64,000 nt of DNA from Bin18 sp965200355 (GCA_965200355.1 OZ241351.1:310001-374000), one strand, 5' to 3'; shown: positions 41,013-50,758, numbered from the stretch's first letter. The notes: a model not told the origin generated them from the sequence alone. Made by a program: numbers and translations.

Positions 41013-42269
41013 TTATGTTCGTATCTGACCATCTCCGTAGACCACATATTTATACGTGGTCAGCTCACGCAAGCCCATCGGCCCCCTGGCGTGGAGTCGG
41101 TTGGTCGAGATGCCAACCTCAGCCCCAAATCCAAACTCAAAGCCGTCGGTAAAGCGCGTCGAAGCGTTTGCATAGACGGTCGCCGAGTCAACTTCACGCA
41201 GAAACCGCCGGACGTGGGAGTAATTTTCGCTCACAATACAATCGGCCAATCCTGACCCATTCGTATGAATGAAATCCAGCGCCTCATCAAGCGAGTGGAC
41301 CACTTTGACCGAGAGAATTTTATCAAGATACTCGGTTTGCCAATCCGCCTCAGTCGCGACCCCCACTTGAGGGGCGAGCTGGCGCGTCTGTTCGCAGCCA
41401 CGCACCTCAACCCCCTCTTGTTCGAGCCGGGCGACAAAATCTGGCAGAAAACGGGGCGCAACCGCCTCATGCACCAGCAAATTCTCCATCGCATTGCACA
41501 CCCAGGGTCTTTGGGCCTTGGCGTTCAGGCAAACCTGGTGCGCTTTTTCCATATCAGCCGCAGCATCGACATAGGTGTGGCACAGGCCGGAGAAATGCTG
41601 AATGACGGGGATAGCGGATTCGCGCGTGACGGCGCGGATCAATTCCTCTCCGCCGCGCGGAATAATGACATCAATACAGCGGTCTTGTTGGAGAAGAAAG
41701 GTGACGGCCTGGCGGTCAGTCGAACGGACCAGTTGGACTGCCCCGGCCGGCAAACCCGCTTGGGCAAATGCCTGGGCGAGAATATCGACAATCGCACTAT
41801 TCGTTGCAAACGCCTCCGAACCCCCTTTGAGCACAACCGCATTACCGGCCTTGAGGCACAGGCCGGCGGCATCGGCTGTCACATTTGGCCGCGACTCATA
41901 AATAATCCCGACCACGCCCAGCGGGACGCGGACCTGGCTGATTTCTAGGCCGTTTGGTCGCTTCCAGGTCTCGACCGTTTCCTCAACCGGGTCAGGCAGG
42001 TCAACCATAATTTCGAGCCCGGTGGCCATCGCGTGTATGCGCGTGTGGTTCAGCGTCAGCCGGTCAAGTAGCGCGGCAGACAGGCCGTTGTCTTTTCCCC
42101 GAGCAACATCCTGGGCGTTGGCCCTCAGTAAGACTTCCGTCTGCTCCCGGAGCTGCTGGGCGGCGGCCAGCAGGGCATTGTTTTTCGTCTGGGTTGGCAC
42201 GGTTGCCAATACCCGGGCGGCTTTTTTTGCGGTGTGGGCTAATGCGACCACCATATTTTCAAGACTCAT
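41013..42269 (-). CDS. proA: Glutamate-5-semialdehyde dehydrogenase (gamma-glutamyl phosphate reductase)
   Basis: A 418-aa aldehyde-dehydrogenase-fold enzyme, second step of proline synthesis. The active-site Cys is in AKAQRPWVCNAMENLLVHEA. Other features: VRVPLGVVGIIYESRPNVTADAAGLCLKAGNAVVLKGG and the C-terminal GRLHARGPMGLRELTTYKYV-type end (NRLHARGPMGL here). The ATG at 42269 has AAAGGAAAGAGG upstream; the frame extends further to 42323 without support. Confidence 0.95.
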   Translation of the reverse strand: MSLENMVVALAHTAKKAARVLATVPTQTKNNALLAAAQQLREQTEVLLRANAQDVARGKDNGLSAALLDRLTLNHTRIHAMATGLEIMVDLPDPVEETVETWKRPNGLEISQVRVPLGVVGIIYESRPNVTADAAGLCLKAGNAVVLKGGSEAFATNSAIVDILAQAFAQAGLPAGAVQLVRSTDRQAVTFLLQQDRCIDVIIPRGGEELIRAVTRESAIPVIQHFSGLCHTYVDAAADMEKAHQVCLNAKAQRPWVCNAMENLLVHEAVAPRFLPDFVARLEQEGVEVRGCEQTRQLAPQVGVATEADWQTEYLDKILSVKVVHSLDEALDFIHTNGSGLADCIVSENYSHVRRFLREVDSATVYANASTRFTDGFEFGFGAEVGISTNRLHARGPMGLRELTTYKYVVYGDGQIRT

Positions 42270-42300
42270 CGCCTCTTTCCTTTGTGTCTCTTCCCTCATC

Positions 42301-43440
42301 TTATAGCAGGGCCAAGTCGTCACGATGAATCACTTCATCACTCACCTTATAGCCGAGCGTCTGTTCGATCTGGCTGGTGTGGACGCCTTGAATCTGCCTC
42401 AGGTCCGCGGCGCTATAATTGACTAAACCACGCGCAAATTCAGCCCCCCCTTCGTCGAGACAGGTCACACAGTCTCCTTCCTCAAAGCTCCCGTATACGC
42501 CCTGCACCCCGGCGGGTAATAGACTCCTCCCACCCCGCCGAATCGCCACCGCGGCCCCCGTATCAAGACGGAGGGCGCCGGCCGGCTTCAAGGTATAGGC
42601 AATCCAATGTTTCCGACTCGCAAGCCTGTCGGCGACTGGCAGAAACAGCGTCCCCACTTCCTGCCGCGGGTCAAAAGCGGCCCGGAGATATTCCGCACAC
42701 CGCCCATCGATAAGCAGGGAGGGGATACCCGACAGGGCCGCTTTTTGCGCCGCTTCTATTTTAGAGGCCATCCCGCCGCGGCCTAACGGGCCGGCTGCCC
42801 CGCAGCGCTGTATCAATTGGTCGTCGAACTGCTTGACGAGGGCAATACGTTTGGCGTGCTGGTCCAGACGGGGGTCTGTTTCATATAAACCCGCAACATC
42901 GCTCAAGATCATCAACAGGTCGGCCTCAACCAGAACGGCGACTTGAGCCGAAAGATTATCGTTGTCGCCAAACTGGATTTCTTCAACCGCAACGGTGTCG
43001 TTCTCGTTGACGATAGGCACGACCCCGGATTCAATCAGCGTCAGGAGGGTATGCTTGGCGTTCAAATAGCGTCTGCGGTTGGCCAGGTCGTCATGGGTGA
43101 GCAGAATCTGCGCCACCCGGATAGCGTGCCGCGAAAAGCATTCTTCATACAGCGCCATGAGCGTAATCTGTCCAATGGCTGCCGCGGCCTGTTTCGCCGG
43201 TATCGTCCTCGGGCGCTGTTTCATATTGAGGACGCCCATGCCAGCAGCCACGGCTCCCGAGGTGACTAAGACCACCTCCGCCGGCCGCAGGGCAGAGAGG
43301 GTGGTCGCAAGTTGACTGACACGTGGCGTACACACCCCGTCTCCATCGGACAGCACGCTGCTCCCGACTTTCACCACAATACGCCTGGTCTTCTCAAGAA
43401 TACGCGCTTTGTGGGGGCGCTGGATATGGCAGTCACTCAT
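42301..43440 (-). CDS. proB: Glutamate 5-kinase with PUA domain
   Basis: A 379-aa first enzyme of proline synthesis. The amino-acid-kinase domain begins RRIVVKVGSSVLSDGDG; GAVAAGM, IVNENDTVAVEEIQFGDNDNLSA and GRGGMASKIEAAQKA follow. The C-terminal PUA domain includes GAAVAIRRGGRSLLPAGV. The start overlaps the obgE stop by 4 bp (ATGA). It is likely feedback-inhibited by proline as in the family. Confidence 0.95.
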   Translation of the reverse strand: MSDCHIQRPHKARILEKTRRIVVKVGSSVLSDGDGVCTPRVSQLATTLSALRPAEVVLVTSGAVAAGMGVLNMKQRPRTIPAKQAAAAIGQITLMALYEECFSRHAIRVAQILLTHDDLANRRRYLNAKHTLLTLIESGVVPIVNENDTVAVEEIQFGDNDNLSAQVAVLVEADLLMILSDVAGLYETDPRLDQHAKRIALVKQFDDQLIQRCGAAGPLGRGGMASKIEAAQKAALSGIPSLLIDGRCAEYLRAAFDPRQEVGTLFLPVADRLASRKHWIAYTLKPAGALRLDTGAAVAIRRGGRSLLPAGVQGVYGSFEEGDCVTCLDEGGAEFARGLVNYSAADLRQIQGVHTSQIEQTLGYKVSDEVIHRDDLALL

Positions 43441-44480
43441 GAAGGGGACTCCTCGGCCTCCCCTTCGTCGCCCGCCTGGTGTTGTCTCTGTTCAAGCACA
43501 TCGGCAATGGCTCTCACCAATTCCGGTCTGCCCTGCCCGGTGACCGCAGAGATGAGATGTAATTTTTGCTCCTGCCGCGCAAAAACTGCCTGCACCTCAG
43601 GAAAGCGTTGGCGGGTGTCCGGCAGGTCGGCTTTTGTGACGACCACGATTTGCGGACGGCGAGCCAGGGTCATATCAAAAGCGGTCAGTTCACGGTTGAT
43701 GATGCTGAAGTCGGCATACGGGTCTCGGGCTGGGTCAGATATATCAAGAAGATGAACCAGAAGAGAAGTCCGCGACAGGTGGCGTAGAAAACGCACGCCC
43801 AGTCCCTGTCCGGTATGCGCGCCTTCAATAAGCCCCGGTACGTCAGCCATGACAAATGCGCCGGCCTCGCCATAGCGCACAACGCCGAGCTGGGGCACAA
43901 GGGTCGTAAAGGGAAAGTCGGCCACCCGTGGACGCGCCGCGGACACCGCAGACAGCAGGGTTGACTTTCCGGCGTTGGGAAACCCAACCAAGCCAACGTC
44001 AGCCAATAAGCGGAGTTCCAGTTGAACCTGCCGCCGCTCTCCAGGCAACCCCGGTTGAGCGAAATGGGGGGCACGATTGGTAGAGGTGGCGAAAGAGGCA
44101 TTCCCTCGTCCACCTTTTCCGCCCTGAGCGACCACGACCTGTTGCCCGGCAGTTCGCAGGTCGGCGAGTAGTGCTCCACTTTCTACATCCCGCGCAATGG
44201 TGCCGGCTGGGACGGGAAGAATGAGGGCCTTTGCATTTTTTCCGTGTTGGTCCTTGCCCCGTCCATGTTCCCCCCGTGCCGCTTTGACATGATGCCGATG
44301 CGCGAGCTCAAGCAGCGTGTTGCGTTGCGCGTCAACGCGCAGGATGACGTCTCCCCCGTTGCCGCCATTGCCGCCGTTCGGCCCCCCCCAGGGCCGGAAC
44401 TTCTCGCGGAGAAAACTGACACAGCCGCGCCCGCCATCGCCGGCTTTGATTGTCATGGTCACTTCGTCAACGAAGTTCAT
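43437..44480 (-). CDS. obgE: Obg family GTPase
   Basis: A 347-aa ribosome-associated GTPase. The glycine-rich Obg fold begins FVDEVTMTIKAGDGGRGCVSFLREKF. The G domain has GFPNAGKSTLLSAVSAARP (G1), DVPGLIEGAH (G3) and VVTKADLPD (G4). The C-terminal OCT domain is missing, as in most Gram-negatives. A terminator at 44522 separates it from rplU-rpmA, so it has its own promoter or depends on read-through. Confidence 0.95.
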   Translation of the reverse strand: MNFVDEVTMTIKAGDGGRGCVSFLREKFRPWGGPNGGNGGNGGDVILRVDAQRNTLLELAHRHHVKAARGEHGRGKDQHGKNAKALILPVPAGTIARDVESGALLADLRTAGQQVVVAQGGKGGRGNASFATSTNRAPHFAQPGLPGERRQVQLELRLLADVGLVGFPNAGKSTLLSAVSAARPRVADFPFTTLVPQLGVVRYGEAGAFVMADVPGLIEGAHTGQGLGVRFLRHLSRTSLLVHLLDISDPARDPYADFSIINRELTAFDMTLARRPQIVVVTKADLPDTRQRFPEVQAVFARQEQKLHLISAVTGQGRPELVRAIADVLEQRQHQAGDEGEAEESPS

Positions 44481-44521
44481 AGCCCATGTCCATCCAGAAG
44501 AGAGAACTGAGGCAGGCCAAT

Positions 44522-44546
44522 AAAAAAAGCCCCGAAGTGGGGCTTC
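44522..44546 (-). terminator. Rho-independent terminator after rpmA
   Basis: On the minus strand, stem AGCCCC/GGGGCT with loop ACTTC is followed by seven T residues. It lies 44 bp past the rpmA stop and before obgE. Confidence 0.88.
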
Positions 44547-44589
44547 TCCTCAAGCTTGAACCTGGTATGCGGGTGTGGAGCCGAGCAGA

Positions 44590-44844
44590 TCACTGCGGGT
44601 ATACGCAAACCCGCTTGCGCGTTTTGCCCATACGTTCAAACTGAATGACTCCATCAGTCTTCGCAAACAGCGTATAATCCCGACCCATGCCAACATTGGC
44701 CCCTGGGTAGATACGTGTCCCGAGCTGCCGGACAATGATATTCCCGGCTTTTGCCGATTGCCCAGCAAAAAGCTTAACGCCCCGGCGCTGGCCTGGGCTG
44801 TCTCGACCGTTCCGACTGGAGCCTTGTCCTTTTTTATGTGCCAC
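44590..44844 (-). CDS. rpmA: Ribosomal protein bL27
   Basis: An 84-aa protein. MAHKKGQGSSRNGRDSPGQR is the canonical start, without the cleavable N-terminal extension of Firmicutes. GNIIVRQLGTRIYPGANVGMGRDYTLFA completes the signature. It is 2 bp after rplU on the same strand. Confidence 0.97.
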   Translation of the reverse strand: MAHKKGQGSSRNGRDSPGQRRGVKLFAGQSAKAGNIIVRQLGTRIYPGANVGMGRDYTLFAKTDGVIQFERMGKTRKRVCVYPQ

Positions 44845-44846
44845 TG

Positions 44847-45167
44847 TTATCCCTCCAGGTTGATGGATTTGACCTGCACGGCCGTAAAGTGCTGCCGATG
44901 ACCGTGTTTGCGCCGATACCCTTTGCGCCGTTTTTTCTTGAAAACAATAATTTTTTTCTCTTTTCCGTGCTCAACAACGCGAGCCGTTACCGAAGCGCCG
45001 GGAACAAGCGGGGTACCAACCTGAACAGCCCCCGCAGCCGAGGTGAGCAAGACATCAGAGAACGTAAGGTCGCTCCCGGCCTCTCCTGAGAGGGCTTCCA
45101 CGCGCAAGAGCTCACCCTGCGTCACTCGATACTGTTTTCCACCTGTGCGAATTACTGCGTATGACAT
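44847..45167 (-). CDS. rplU: Ribosomal protein bL21
   Basis: A 106-aa protein: MSYAVIRTGGKQYRVTQGEL at the N-terminus and KKRRKGYRRKHGHRQHFTAVQV at the C-terminus. It is the first gene of the rplU-rpmA operon, with its promoter in the 90 bp upstream, before the thioesterase gene. Confidence 0.97.
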   Translation of the reverse strand: MSYAVIRTGGKQYRVTQGELLRVEALSGEAGSDLTFSDVLLTSAAGAVQVGTPLVPGASVTARVVEHGKEKKIIVFKKKRRKGYRRKHGHRQHFTAVQVKSINLEG

Positions 45168-45256
45168 CTCCCGTTACCTATGCGAGCGTGTTTTTTCTGT
45201 CAACTCCCAGGCGCTTCGCTCCAGAGCGTCAATAGGTCTCGCTTTGGAGCGATACC

Positions 45257-45655
45257 TTACTCTGTCGCCGCGCGTAGCGCGTGACGAATGGCCTCGGGAA
45301 TGGGCTGGGGCTGATCGTGCGCATTCACAAAAACCGCGGTGATGGACCCACTGACGCAGCGCTCTCCGGCCCGGTGGATTTCTCCGGCAAGGGTAATGGA
45401 GGTGGTTCCAATCCGCTCAGCCCAGACTTTCACCTCAATCGGCTCATCAACAAAGAGAGGGGCATAAAATGTTGCCGAGACATTCACCCGCGGCAGCCCT
45501 GATGTTTTACGGTGGTCGGACAGCGGGAAGCCAACTTGCCGCATCAATTCCCACTCGGCTATCTCAAAATACCGGAACGCTGCCGTGTAATGAATACGGC
45601 CCGACGCATCGGTATCGACCCACCGAACTCGCAGTTTTTCCGTATGGGACAGCAT
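45257..45655 (-). CDS. Acyl-CoA thioesterase, 4HBT/YbgC-like
   Basis: A 132-aa hotdog-fold thioesterase. RVRWVDTDASGRIHYTAAFRYFE contains the catalytic Asp and the YxxYFE-like segment of 4-hydroxybenzoyl-CoA thioesterase relatives. ATG 45655 (MLSHTEKLRV) is taken; GTG 45679 would add 8 residues. It may hydrolyse short or aromatic acyl-CoAs. It is 34 bp after the peptidase stop... reading on the same strand, so the two may be linked, though functions differ. Confidence 0.87.
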   Translation of the reverse strand: MLSHTEKLRVRWVDTDASGRIHYTAAFRYFEIAEWELMRQVGFPLSDHRKTSGLPRVNVSATFYAPLFVDEPIEVKVWAERIGTTSITLAGEIHRAGERCVSGSITAVFVNAHDQPQPIPEAIRHALRAATE

Positions 45656-45713
45656 GGTTTTCAGCGTTTTCTCCACCACGGGGGCAGGCCGCGTGTCCTC
45701 GCCGGACGAGTAT

Positions 45714-47171
45714 TTACGCGCGTGGCTCAGCGGCCTCGCGGACCGCGGTTTGAATGCGTGGAATACCGGTATAAATACGACTCTCGGGTCCGTTGTGTAT
45801 GCTCAGAGTGGCAAGATATTCTTCCAGTTTCTTGCGTATTGCCGCGAGCTGTGGGTCAGGTCGCACCGATGGTTTTTTCCAAACCAGCGTCTTTGGCAGC
45901 CGCACTTTTTCTAATGGGTTGATATATTTGCCGTTTTTTTGCATCTCGAAGTGCAGATGCGGTCCGGTTGCCGCCCCTGAAGACCCGACATAGCCGATAA
46001 TCTGTCCCCTTTTGACAAAAGTGCCTGCCCTTACTCCTCTTTTGATCCGTCGCAGGTGGGCGTAGGCCGAGCTATAGGGGCCGGCATGGTCAATTTTGAG
46101 AAAACGGCCATAGCTGCCTTTCCAGCCGGCGTAAGTCACCTTGCCATCTCCCACCGCGCGGACCGGTGTTCCCGTTGGCGCGGCGAAATCCACGCCACGG
46201 TGGGGACGTTTCCGTTTGTAAATGGGATGTAACCGAGCATCGCTGAAGACCGACGAGACACGGGTAAATTGGACGGGGTAGCGCAGAAACTGCCGCCCGA
46301 ACCCCAGTCCTTCTTCCACGTCAAAAGGAAAGGCGGTGTGTGTTTTCCCCTTGTTCACAATTTCCGCCGCAAGCACTTTCCCATATCTCACGGCTTGCCC
46401 GTCTTGCTGAATTTCCTCAAAAATTATTTTGAAAGGGTCTCCCGGCTGAAGGTCGTAGGAAAGGTTCAGGTCCCAGCCCATATCTGCCACCGCATCAATG
46501 ATACTGGCTGGAACACCTAGCTTGCTGGCGGCCCGACCGAGACTATGGGTAATGCGTCCGCTCATAGCACGCCAGACCAGGGCCGTGGGGGCGGTTTCGA
46601 GTCGAGACTGAATATGCCCGTTCTCGTCCTTCTCAAATATGAGCGAAGTGCCCTGATCAACGCTACAGGAAACGGCGCGCAGCATTGGCGAGCCATTTGA
46701 GTCATGCTCATAGGAGAAGGTGATGGTGCGCCCAACCTGCAACCTTCGGGCCTCATCCCGTTGCCGTGCCGCAGTGATCCACGCAGCGGTCTGTTGAGGC
46801 GACAGTCCTGCTTCTCTGAGAATACTCCCAAACGTCCCGTTCGGCTTAATCGTATATACAATATGGTGCGGTGCTTCTATCAGCGGGACCGTGTCTGCTT
46901 CCAGCGTTGGTTGCGCTACGGTCGAAGCCGTTTCCAGATGAGGAGCAATATCATTTCTTTGCTGAATCTCGTGCAAACGTTGCCAAACCTGAGCGGTCAC
47001 TTCATTCTTGGCCAAAGAAGGGTCAACCGCCGGGTTTGCCGCCCGGACAATAAGCCCAAGAAAACCGACTGCCAGGATGGGGGCGAGCAGCAATGCCTGA
47101 ACGTGGCCGTTCTGACGTCCGAGAGGGAGACAGACTATTTCCTTGCCGTATTCCAGCCACCGGCCTTGCAT
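45714..47171 (-). CDS. M23 family peptidoglycan endopeptidase (LytM domain)
   Basis: A 485-aa cell-wall hydrolase. It has an N-terminal membrane helix (LLLAPILAVGFLGLIVRAA), a LysM/OapA-like region (VYTIKPNGTFGSILREAGLS), and the C-terminal LytM domain with zinc motifs HRGVDFAAP and GPHLHFEM. Similar to E. coli MepM/YebA in layout, so it likely opens cross-links during growth. It is divergent from mltG over 89 bp, placing two wall enzymes back to back. Confidence 0.92.
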   Translation of the reverse strand: MQGRWLEYGKEIVCLPLGRQNGHVQALLLAPILAVGFLGLIVRAANPAVDPSLAKNEVTAQVWQRLHEIQQRNDIAPHLETASTVAQPTLEADTVPLIEAPHHIVYTIKPNGTFGSILREAGLSPQQTAAWITAARQRDEARRLQVGRTITFSYEHDSNGSPMLRAVSCSVDQGTSLIFEKDENGHIQSRLETAPTALVWRAMSGRITHSLGRAASKLGVPASIIDAVADMGWDLNLSYDLQPGDPFKIIFEEIQQDGQAVRYGKVLAAEIVNKGKTHTAFPFDVEEGLGFGRQFLRYPVQFTRVSSVFSDARLHPIYKRKRPHRGVDFAAPTGTPVRAVGDGKVTYAGWKGSYGRFLKIDHAGPYSSAYAHLRRIKRGVRAGTFVKRGQIIGYVGSSGAATGPHLHFEMQKNGKYINPLEKVRLPKTLVWKKPSVRPDPQLAAIRKKLEEYLATLSIHNGPESRIYTGIPRIQTAVREAAEPRA

Positions 47172-47260
47172 GGTTCCAGAGGGTGCCAGCGAGATACGGA
47201 AAAGTCAAGCAGAGAGGCTGAGATTGTTTCACCGGCATCCCAATGGTAGGCTAAGCGGCG

Positions 47261-48268
47261 GTGAAAAAAATTCTGCCTCCTCTTGCCTGTCTTGTTATAA
47301 GCGTCAGTGGACTCATCGTCTGTTACCTCTACGCCCAACTCAACACCCCAGGCCCGCCGTTAGCGACTCCTGCCCGGCTCTTTATCGCTCCGGGCAGCAC
47401 GCTCCAACAGGTAGCACAGACCCTTGTCGTCGAAGACATCCTGACAAGTGTTCAACCCTTTCGTTTCTGGGCGCAATTCACAGGGCAAGACCGCTCCATA
47501 CAAAGTGGGGAATACATCCTGGAAACCCCGCTGACCCCCCGGCGGGTGCTTGAGACCTTGACCCAAGGCCAGATCATCCACCGCAGCGTGACGATCCCGG
47601 AAGGACTGACCCTGAAACAAATTGCCAAAAGACTGGAAGACCACGGGTTTGGCCCCCAAGAGCGCTTTCTGTCTCTCAGCACCTCTCCGCAGTTCTTAGC
47701 CAAATGGAACCTCCAGGAATACGGACCCGAAGGCTATCTGTACCCGGACACGTATTTTTTTCTAAAGCAAAGCTCTGCGGCCGATATCCTGGGACGTATG
47801 GTCGCACGCCTGTCTGAAGTCTTCACCCCAGCCATGCAACAGCAGGCTCAGGAGTTGGGGTTTTCCCGGCATGAGGTCCTGACCTTGGCGTCGCTCGTTG
47901 AGAAGGAAACCGGGGCGGCAGAGGAGCGTCCGCTGATTGCCGGAGTCTTTCATAATCGGCTCCGGCAAAATATTCCTCTCCAATGTGATCCAACCGTCAT
48001 CTATGGCATTCCGAACTTTGACGGGAATCTGACCCGCCGTCATCTCCGCACGCCCACGGCGTATAATACGTATCTGTTTACTGGCCTCCCGCCCGGCCCC
48101 ATTGCCAACCCAGGGCTGGCGGCCATTCAAGCCGTCCTCTCCCCATCCGCAACGAATTACCTCTATTTTGTTGCTCGGGGAGACGGCACCCATGTGTTCT
48201 CTTCCCGGCTCGCGGATCATAATCGCGCGGTGCGCCGGTTCCAAAAACGTCGCTCGCGCAATGGATAG
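47261..48268 (+). CDS. mltG: Endolytic peptidoglycan transglycosylase MltG
   Basis: A 335-aa enzyme with one N-terminal membrane helix. The YceG domain carries the catalytic Glu in LTLASLVEKETGAAEERPLIAGVFHNRL, and the typical ends are YNTYLFTGLPPGPIANPGLAAI and YFVARGDGTHVFS. It terminates nascent glycan strands. The start is GTG 47261. Its stop overlaps the next gene by 8 bp. Confidence 0.94.
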   Translation: MKKILPPLACLVISVSGLIVCYLYAQLNTPGPPLATPARLFIAPGSTLQQVAQTLVVEDILTSVQPFRFWAQFTGQDRSIQSGEYILETPLTPRRVLETLTQGQIIHRSVTIPEGLTLKQIAKRLEDHGFGPQERFLSLSTSPQFLAKWNLQEYGPEGYLYPDTYFFLKQSSAADILGRMVARLSEVFTPAMQQQAQELGFSRHEVLTLASLVEKETGAAEERPLIAGVFHNRLRQNIPLQCDPTVIYGIPNFDGNLTRRHLRTPTAYNTYLFTGLPPGPIANPGLAAIQAVLSPSATNYLYFVARGDGTHVFSSRLADHNRAVRRFQKRRSRNG

Positions 48269-49724
48269 CCTGTCCCAAGTCTTGACCGCGACGGCCCGCC
48301 GGCTGCGCTGGCAACGGAGCACCAACACCCTCGGGTTTTTTCTGCCCCTGGGGCTGGCGGTGTTCTTCTTGGGATACGGTCTGGTTCTGGCCTATGCGCT
48401 CCCCAGCGGGTTTTCTCTTCTTCCGCCCACCGTTGTTTGCGGTTTTCTGCTCAGAGCCCTCAGGCAGGAAAAAAAGGGCTGTCAGGACGAGCGTATTGCT
48501 CGCCTGCTGGACGAGAAGACGGCCGGCCAAGAGCGCTTCCTCACCCTGGCGACCCTGCCCTCCTCCTCAGATTTCGTCGCCCAGGTTCGGAGCGAAGCGG
48601 CTCGGAAGGCGGCCTTCTTCATTCCCGAGCGTGACCTGCCCTTCCATCTCGACCGGCGGGTTCCGTTTTCGTGTGTCGGCGCAGTCCTGAGTGGCCTCCT
48701 CTTTTTGTTTTCGCCCTTCGGCAGCGCTGCCCTGGCTCCACGTGGCCCCGCACCTGTTGCCCCAACGCCTGAGACCCGGCTGCACGATATTGAAAACATG
48801 GCTCGGCAGTTGGTCCGCGCGCAGTCTTCTCCTGAAGAACAGCAAGCCGGAACCCAACTCCTCGCCCTCTCTCAGCAGCTCAAGAATCCAACCCTGACGC
48901 CCCAGGAAAAAATACGCCTGATTGATGAGGCGCAAAGACGCCTGACGCTGCCGTTGCCACAGATTCTTCCGCTTGATGTCAAGCTCTTTGGGAACGACAG
49001 CAAGCAAAACAATAGTCCGGGCAACCAGGGCGACGACCCACCGCCGGAGCCGGCATCGCTCACAAAAACACAAGAAAATCTGGAGCAACTCAAGCAGTCG
49101 TTGTCCGCTCAGAGGAACGAGACACAACCGGGTACGCAAAACACGAACCAGACAGATCAATCAGACACCCAACCAGCCCAACAGCCGCAAAACACCCCCC
49201 AGGAATCCGGCGGCGGCATCAAATTTGACCAGCCTCAGCCTCAAGACCAAAAAGGGACACAACCGGCCCAACAGCCGACCTCTGGTCAGCAGCAAGCAGC
49301 GGCGCAACCAGACCAACGACCGGACACTCGGCAGCCACCTTCCGGGGGAGACCCACACCAAACCGGCCACGAACAGCACCCGCAGGCCACGCCGCAGAGC
49401 CACGCCAGAAAACAGTCCCAGCCGACTCCAGCGCAATCAGGCCAGCAGCCCGGACAGTCTGGCGGGCAGGGAAAAGGTGAGCGGTTTTACAAACCGGGCG
49501 AGCAACCCGGCGGATTTCTGACTCAGGCTGCCGGCTATGTCAAAGTGCGGATTCCGACCGGTATCAGGACGGAACAGGACAGCCCGGCATTGACCGAAAA
49601 TACCAGCCCGGCTGTCCCGTCCACACCGTATAGCAACGCCCCGCTCGCTGAGCGTCCGCCAGAGAAAAGTCCCCTTCAGCAGCGCATTCCACTCGAATAT
49701 CGAGCAATTTTACACAAAGAGTAA
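48261..49724 (+). CDS. Membrane protein with long Gln/Pro-rich tail (DUF4175-like)
   Basis: A 487-aa protein. Two membrane segments lie near residues 22-50 (LGFFLPLGLAVFFLGYGLVLAYAL) and around 130 (CVGAVLSGLLFLFSPFG), with a conserved soluble part between them (DERIARLLDEKTAGQERFLTLA). A low-complexity Gln/Pro/Thr-rich region of about 180 residues follows. Membrane proteins of this style sit beside MoxR ATPases in MoxR/DUF58/DUF4175 clusters, and here MoxR follows by 2 bp. ATG 48261 overlaps mltG. The tail is probably periplasmic or a flexible linker; function unknown. Confidence 0.75.
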   Translation: MDSLSQVLTATARRLRWQRSTNTLGFFLPLGLAVFFLGYGLVLAYALPSGFSLLPPTVVCGFLLRALRQEKKGCQDERIARLLDEKTAGQERFLTLATLPSSSDFVAQVRSEAARKAAFFIPERDLPFHLDRRVPFSCVGAVLSGLLFLFSPFGSAALAPRGPAPVAPTPETRLHDIENMARQLVRAQSSPEEQQAGTQLLALSQQLKNPTLTPQEKIRLIDEAQRRLTLPLPQILPLDVKLFGNDSKQNNSPGNQGDDPPPEPASLTKTQENLEQLKQSLSAQRNETQPGTQNTNQTDQSDTQPAQQPQNTPQESGGGIKFDQPQPQDQKGTQPAQQPTSGQQQAAAQPDQRPDTRQPPSGGDPHQTGHEQHPQATPQSHARKQSQPTPAQSGQQPGQSGGQGKGERFYKPGEQPGGFLTQAAGYVKVRIPTGIRTEQDSPALTENTSPAVPSTPYSNAPLAERPPEKSPLQQRIPLEYRAILHKE

Positions 49725-49726
49725 AC

Positions 49727-50758
49727 ATGCCCTCCATCTCCCCATTATCCTCAGAATCATCCTCCCCAGAACAACGGGTTGCCCACTTTCGAGACATCTT
49801 TACGACCATCGAAGCAGAGGTCGGGCGGGTGATCGTTGGCCAGCGGAGTATCGTGCGGAAGATATTAACCGCTTTTTTTGCCGGCGGGCACGTCCTTATT
49901 GAAAGCGTGCCCGGTCTGGGCAAGACCCTGATGGCCAAGTCACTCAGCCAGGCCCTCGCCCTGAGTGCCAAGCGGATTCAGTTTACGCCAGACCTCATGC
50001 CGTCCGATATCGTTGGGACCCAAGTCTTATCAGAGGGCGCTGACGGCAAACGCTCTTTTGAGTTCAAGCCCGGCCCGGTCTTTGCCAACATCGTTCTGGC
50101 CGATGAAATTAACCGGGCCACGCCCAAGACCCAATCTGCCGTCCTTGAAGCAATGGAAGAGCAGCAGGTCACGGTGTTTGGAGAGACGCATACCCTGACG
50201 CCCCCTTTTCTTGTGGCGGCGACCCAGAACCCGGTTGAAATTGAGGGCACCTACCCCCTCCCCGAAGCGCAACTGGACCGTTTTCTGCTCAAGCTGATTA
50301 TCGCCTCACCCAGCGCAGAAGAGGTGGCCGAAATTCTTGAGCGCACCACAAAAGAGACGCAGTACTGCATCAGTCCGGTCCTCTCGACAGACACGGCTCC
50401 GGCGGTCATTGCCGAGATGCAAAACCTGGTACGCGCCGTCCTGCTGGCTCCTCCCCTGAGTGTGTATATTGCTCGGCTGATTGAGGCCGCCACACCCAGC
50501 AACCCAAATGCGCCGGTGTCTGAGGTCACGCGCTATCTCCGCTACGGTCCCAGCCCACGTGGAGCCCAGGCCCTCACCTTGGGGGCCAAGGTCAACGCCC
50601 TGCTCGACGGACGGGTGCACGTCAGTTTTGACGACATTACCGACGTGGCGCTGTCGGCTCTACGGCATCGCTGCCTGCTCAATTTTCAAGCCGAAGCAGA
50701 GGGCATCAGCGCCGACCAGATTATCGAACTCTTGCTGCAACAGGTCCCGAAAAAATAG
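49727..50758 (+). CDS. MoxR-family AAA+ ATPase
   Basis: A 343-aa chaperone-like ATPase. Walker A is IESVPGLGKTLMAKSL and Walker B is IVLADEINRATPKTQSAVLEAMEE; the sensor region is FLVAATQNPVEIEGTYPLPEAQLDRFLLK. MoxR proteins assist metal insertion or maturation of enzymes, including methanol dehydrogenase in methylotrophs, but many act on other substrates. The usual DUF58 and VWA partners do not follow; the next gene is an esterase. Confidence 0.93.
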   Translation: MPSISPLSSESSSPEQRVAHFRDIFTTIEAEVGRVIVGQRSIVRKILTAFFAGGHVLIESVPGLGKTLMAKSLSQALALSAKRIQFTPDLMPSDIVGTQVLSEGADGKRSFEFKPGPVFANIVLADEINRATPKTQSAVLEAMEEQQVTVFGETHTLTPPFLVAATQNPVEIEGTYPLPEAQLDRFLLKLIIASPSAEEVAEILERTTKETQYCISPVLSTDTAPAVIAEMQNLVRAVLLAPPLSVYIARLIEAATPSNPNAPVSEVTRYLRYGPSPRGAQALTLGAKVNALLDGRVHVSFDDITDVALSALRHRCLLNFQAEAEGISADQIIELLLQQVPKK

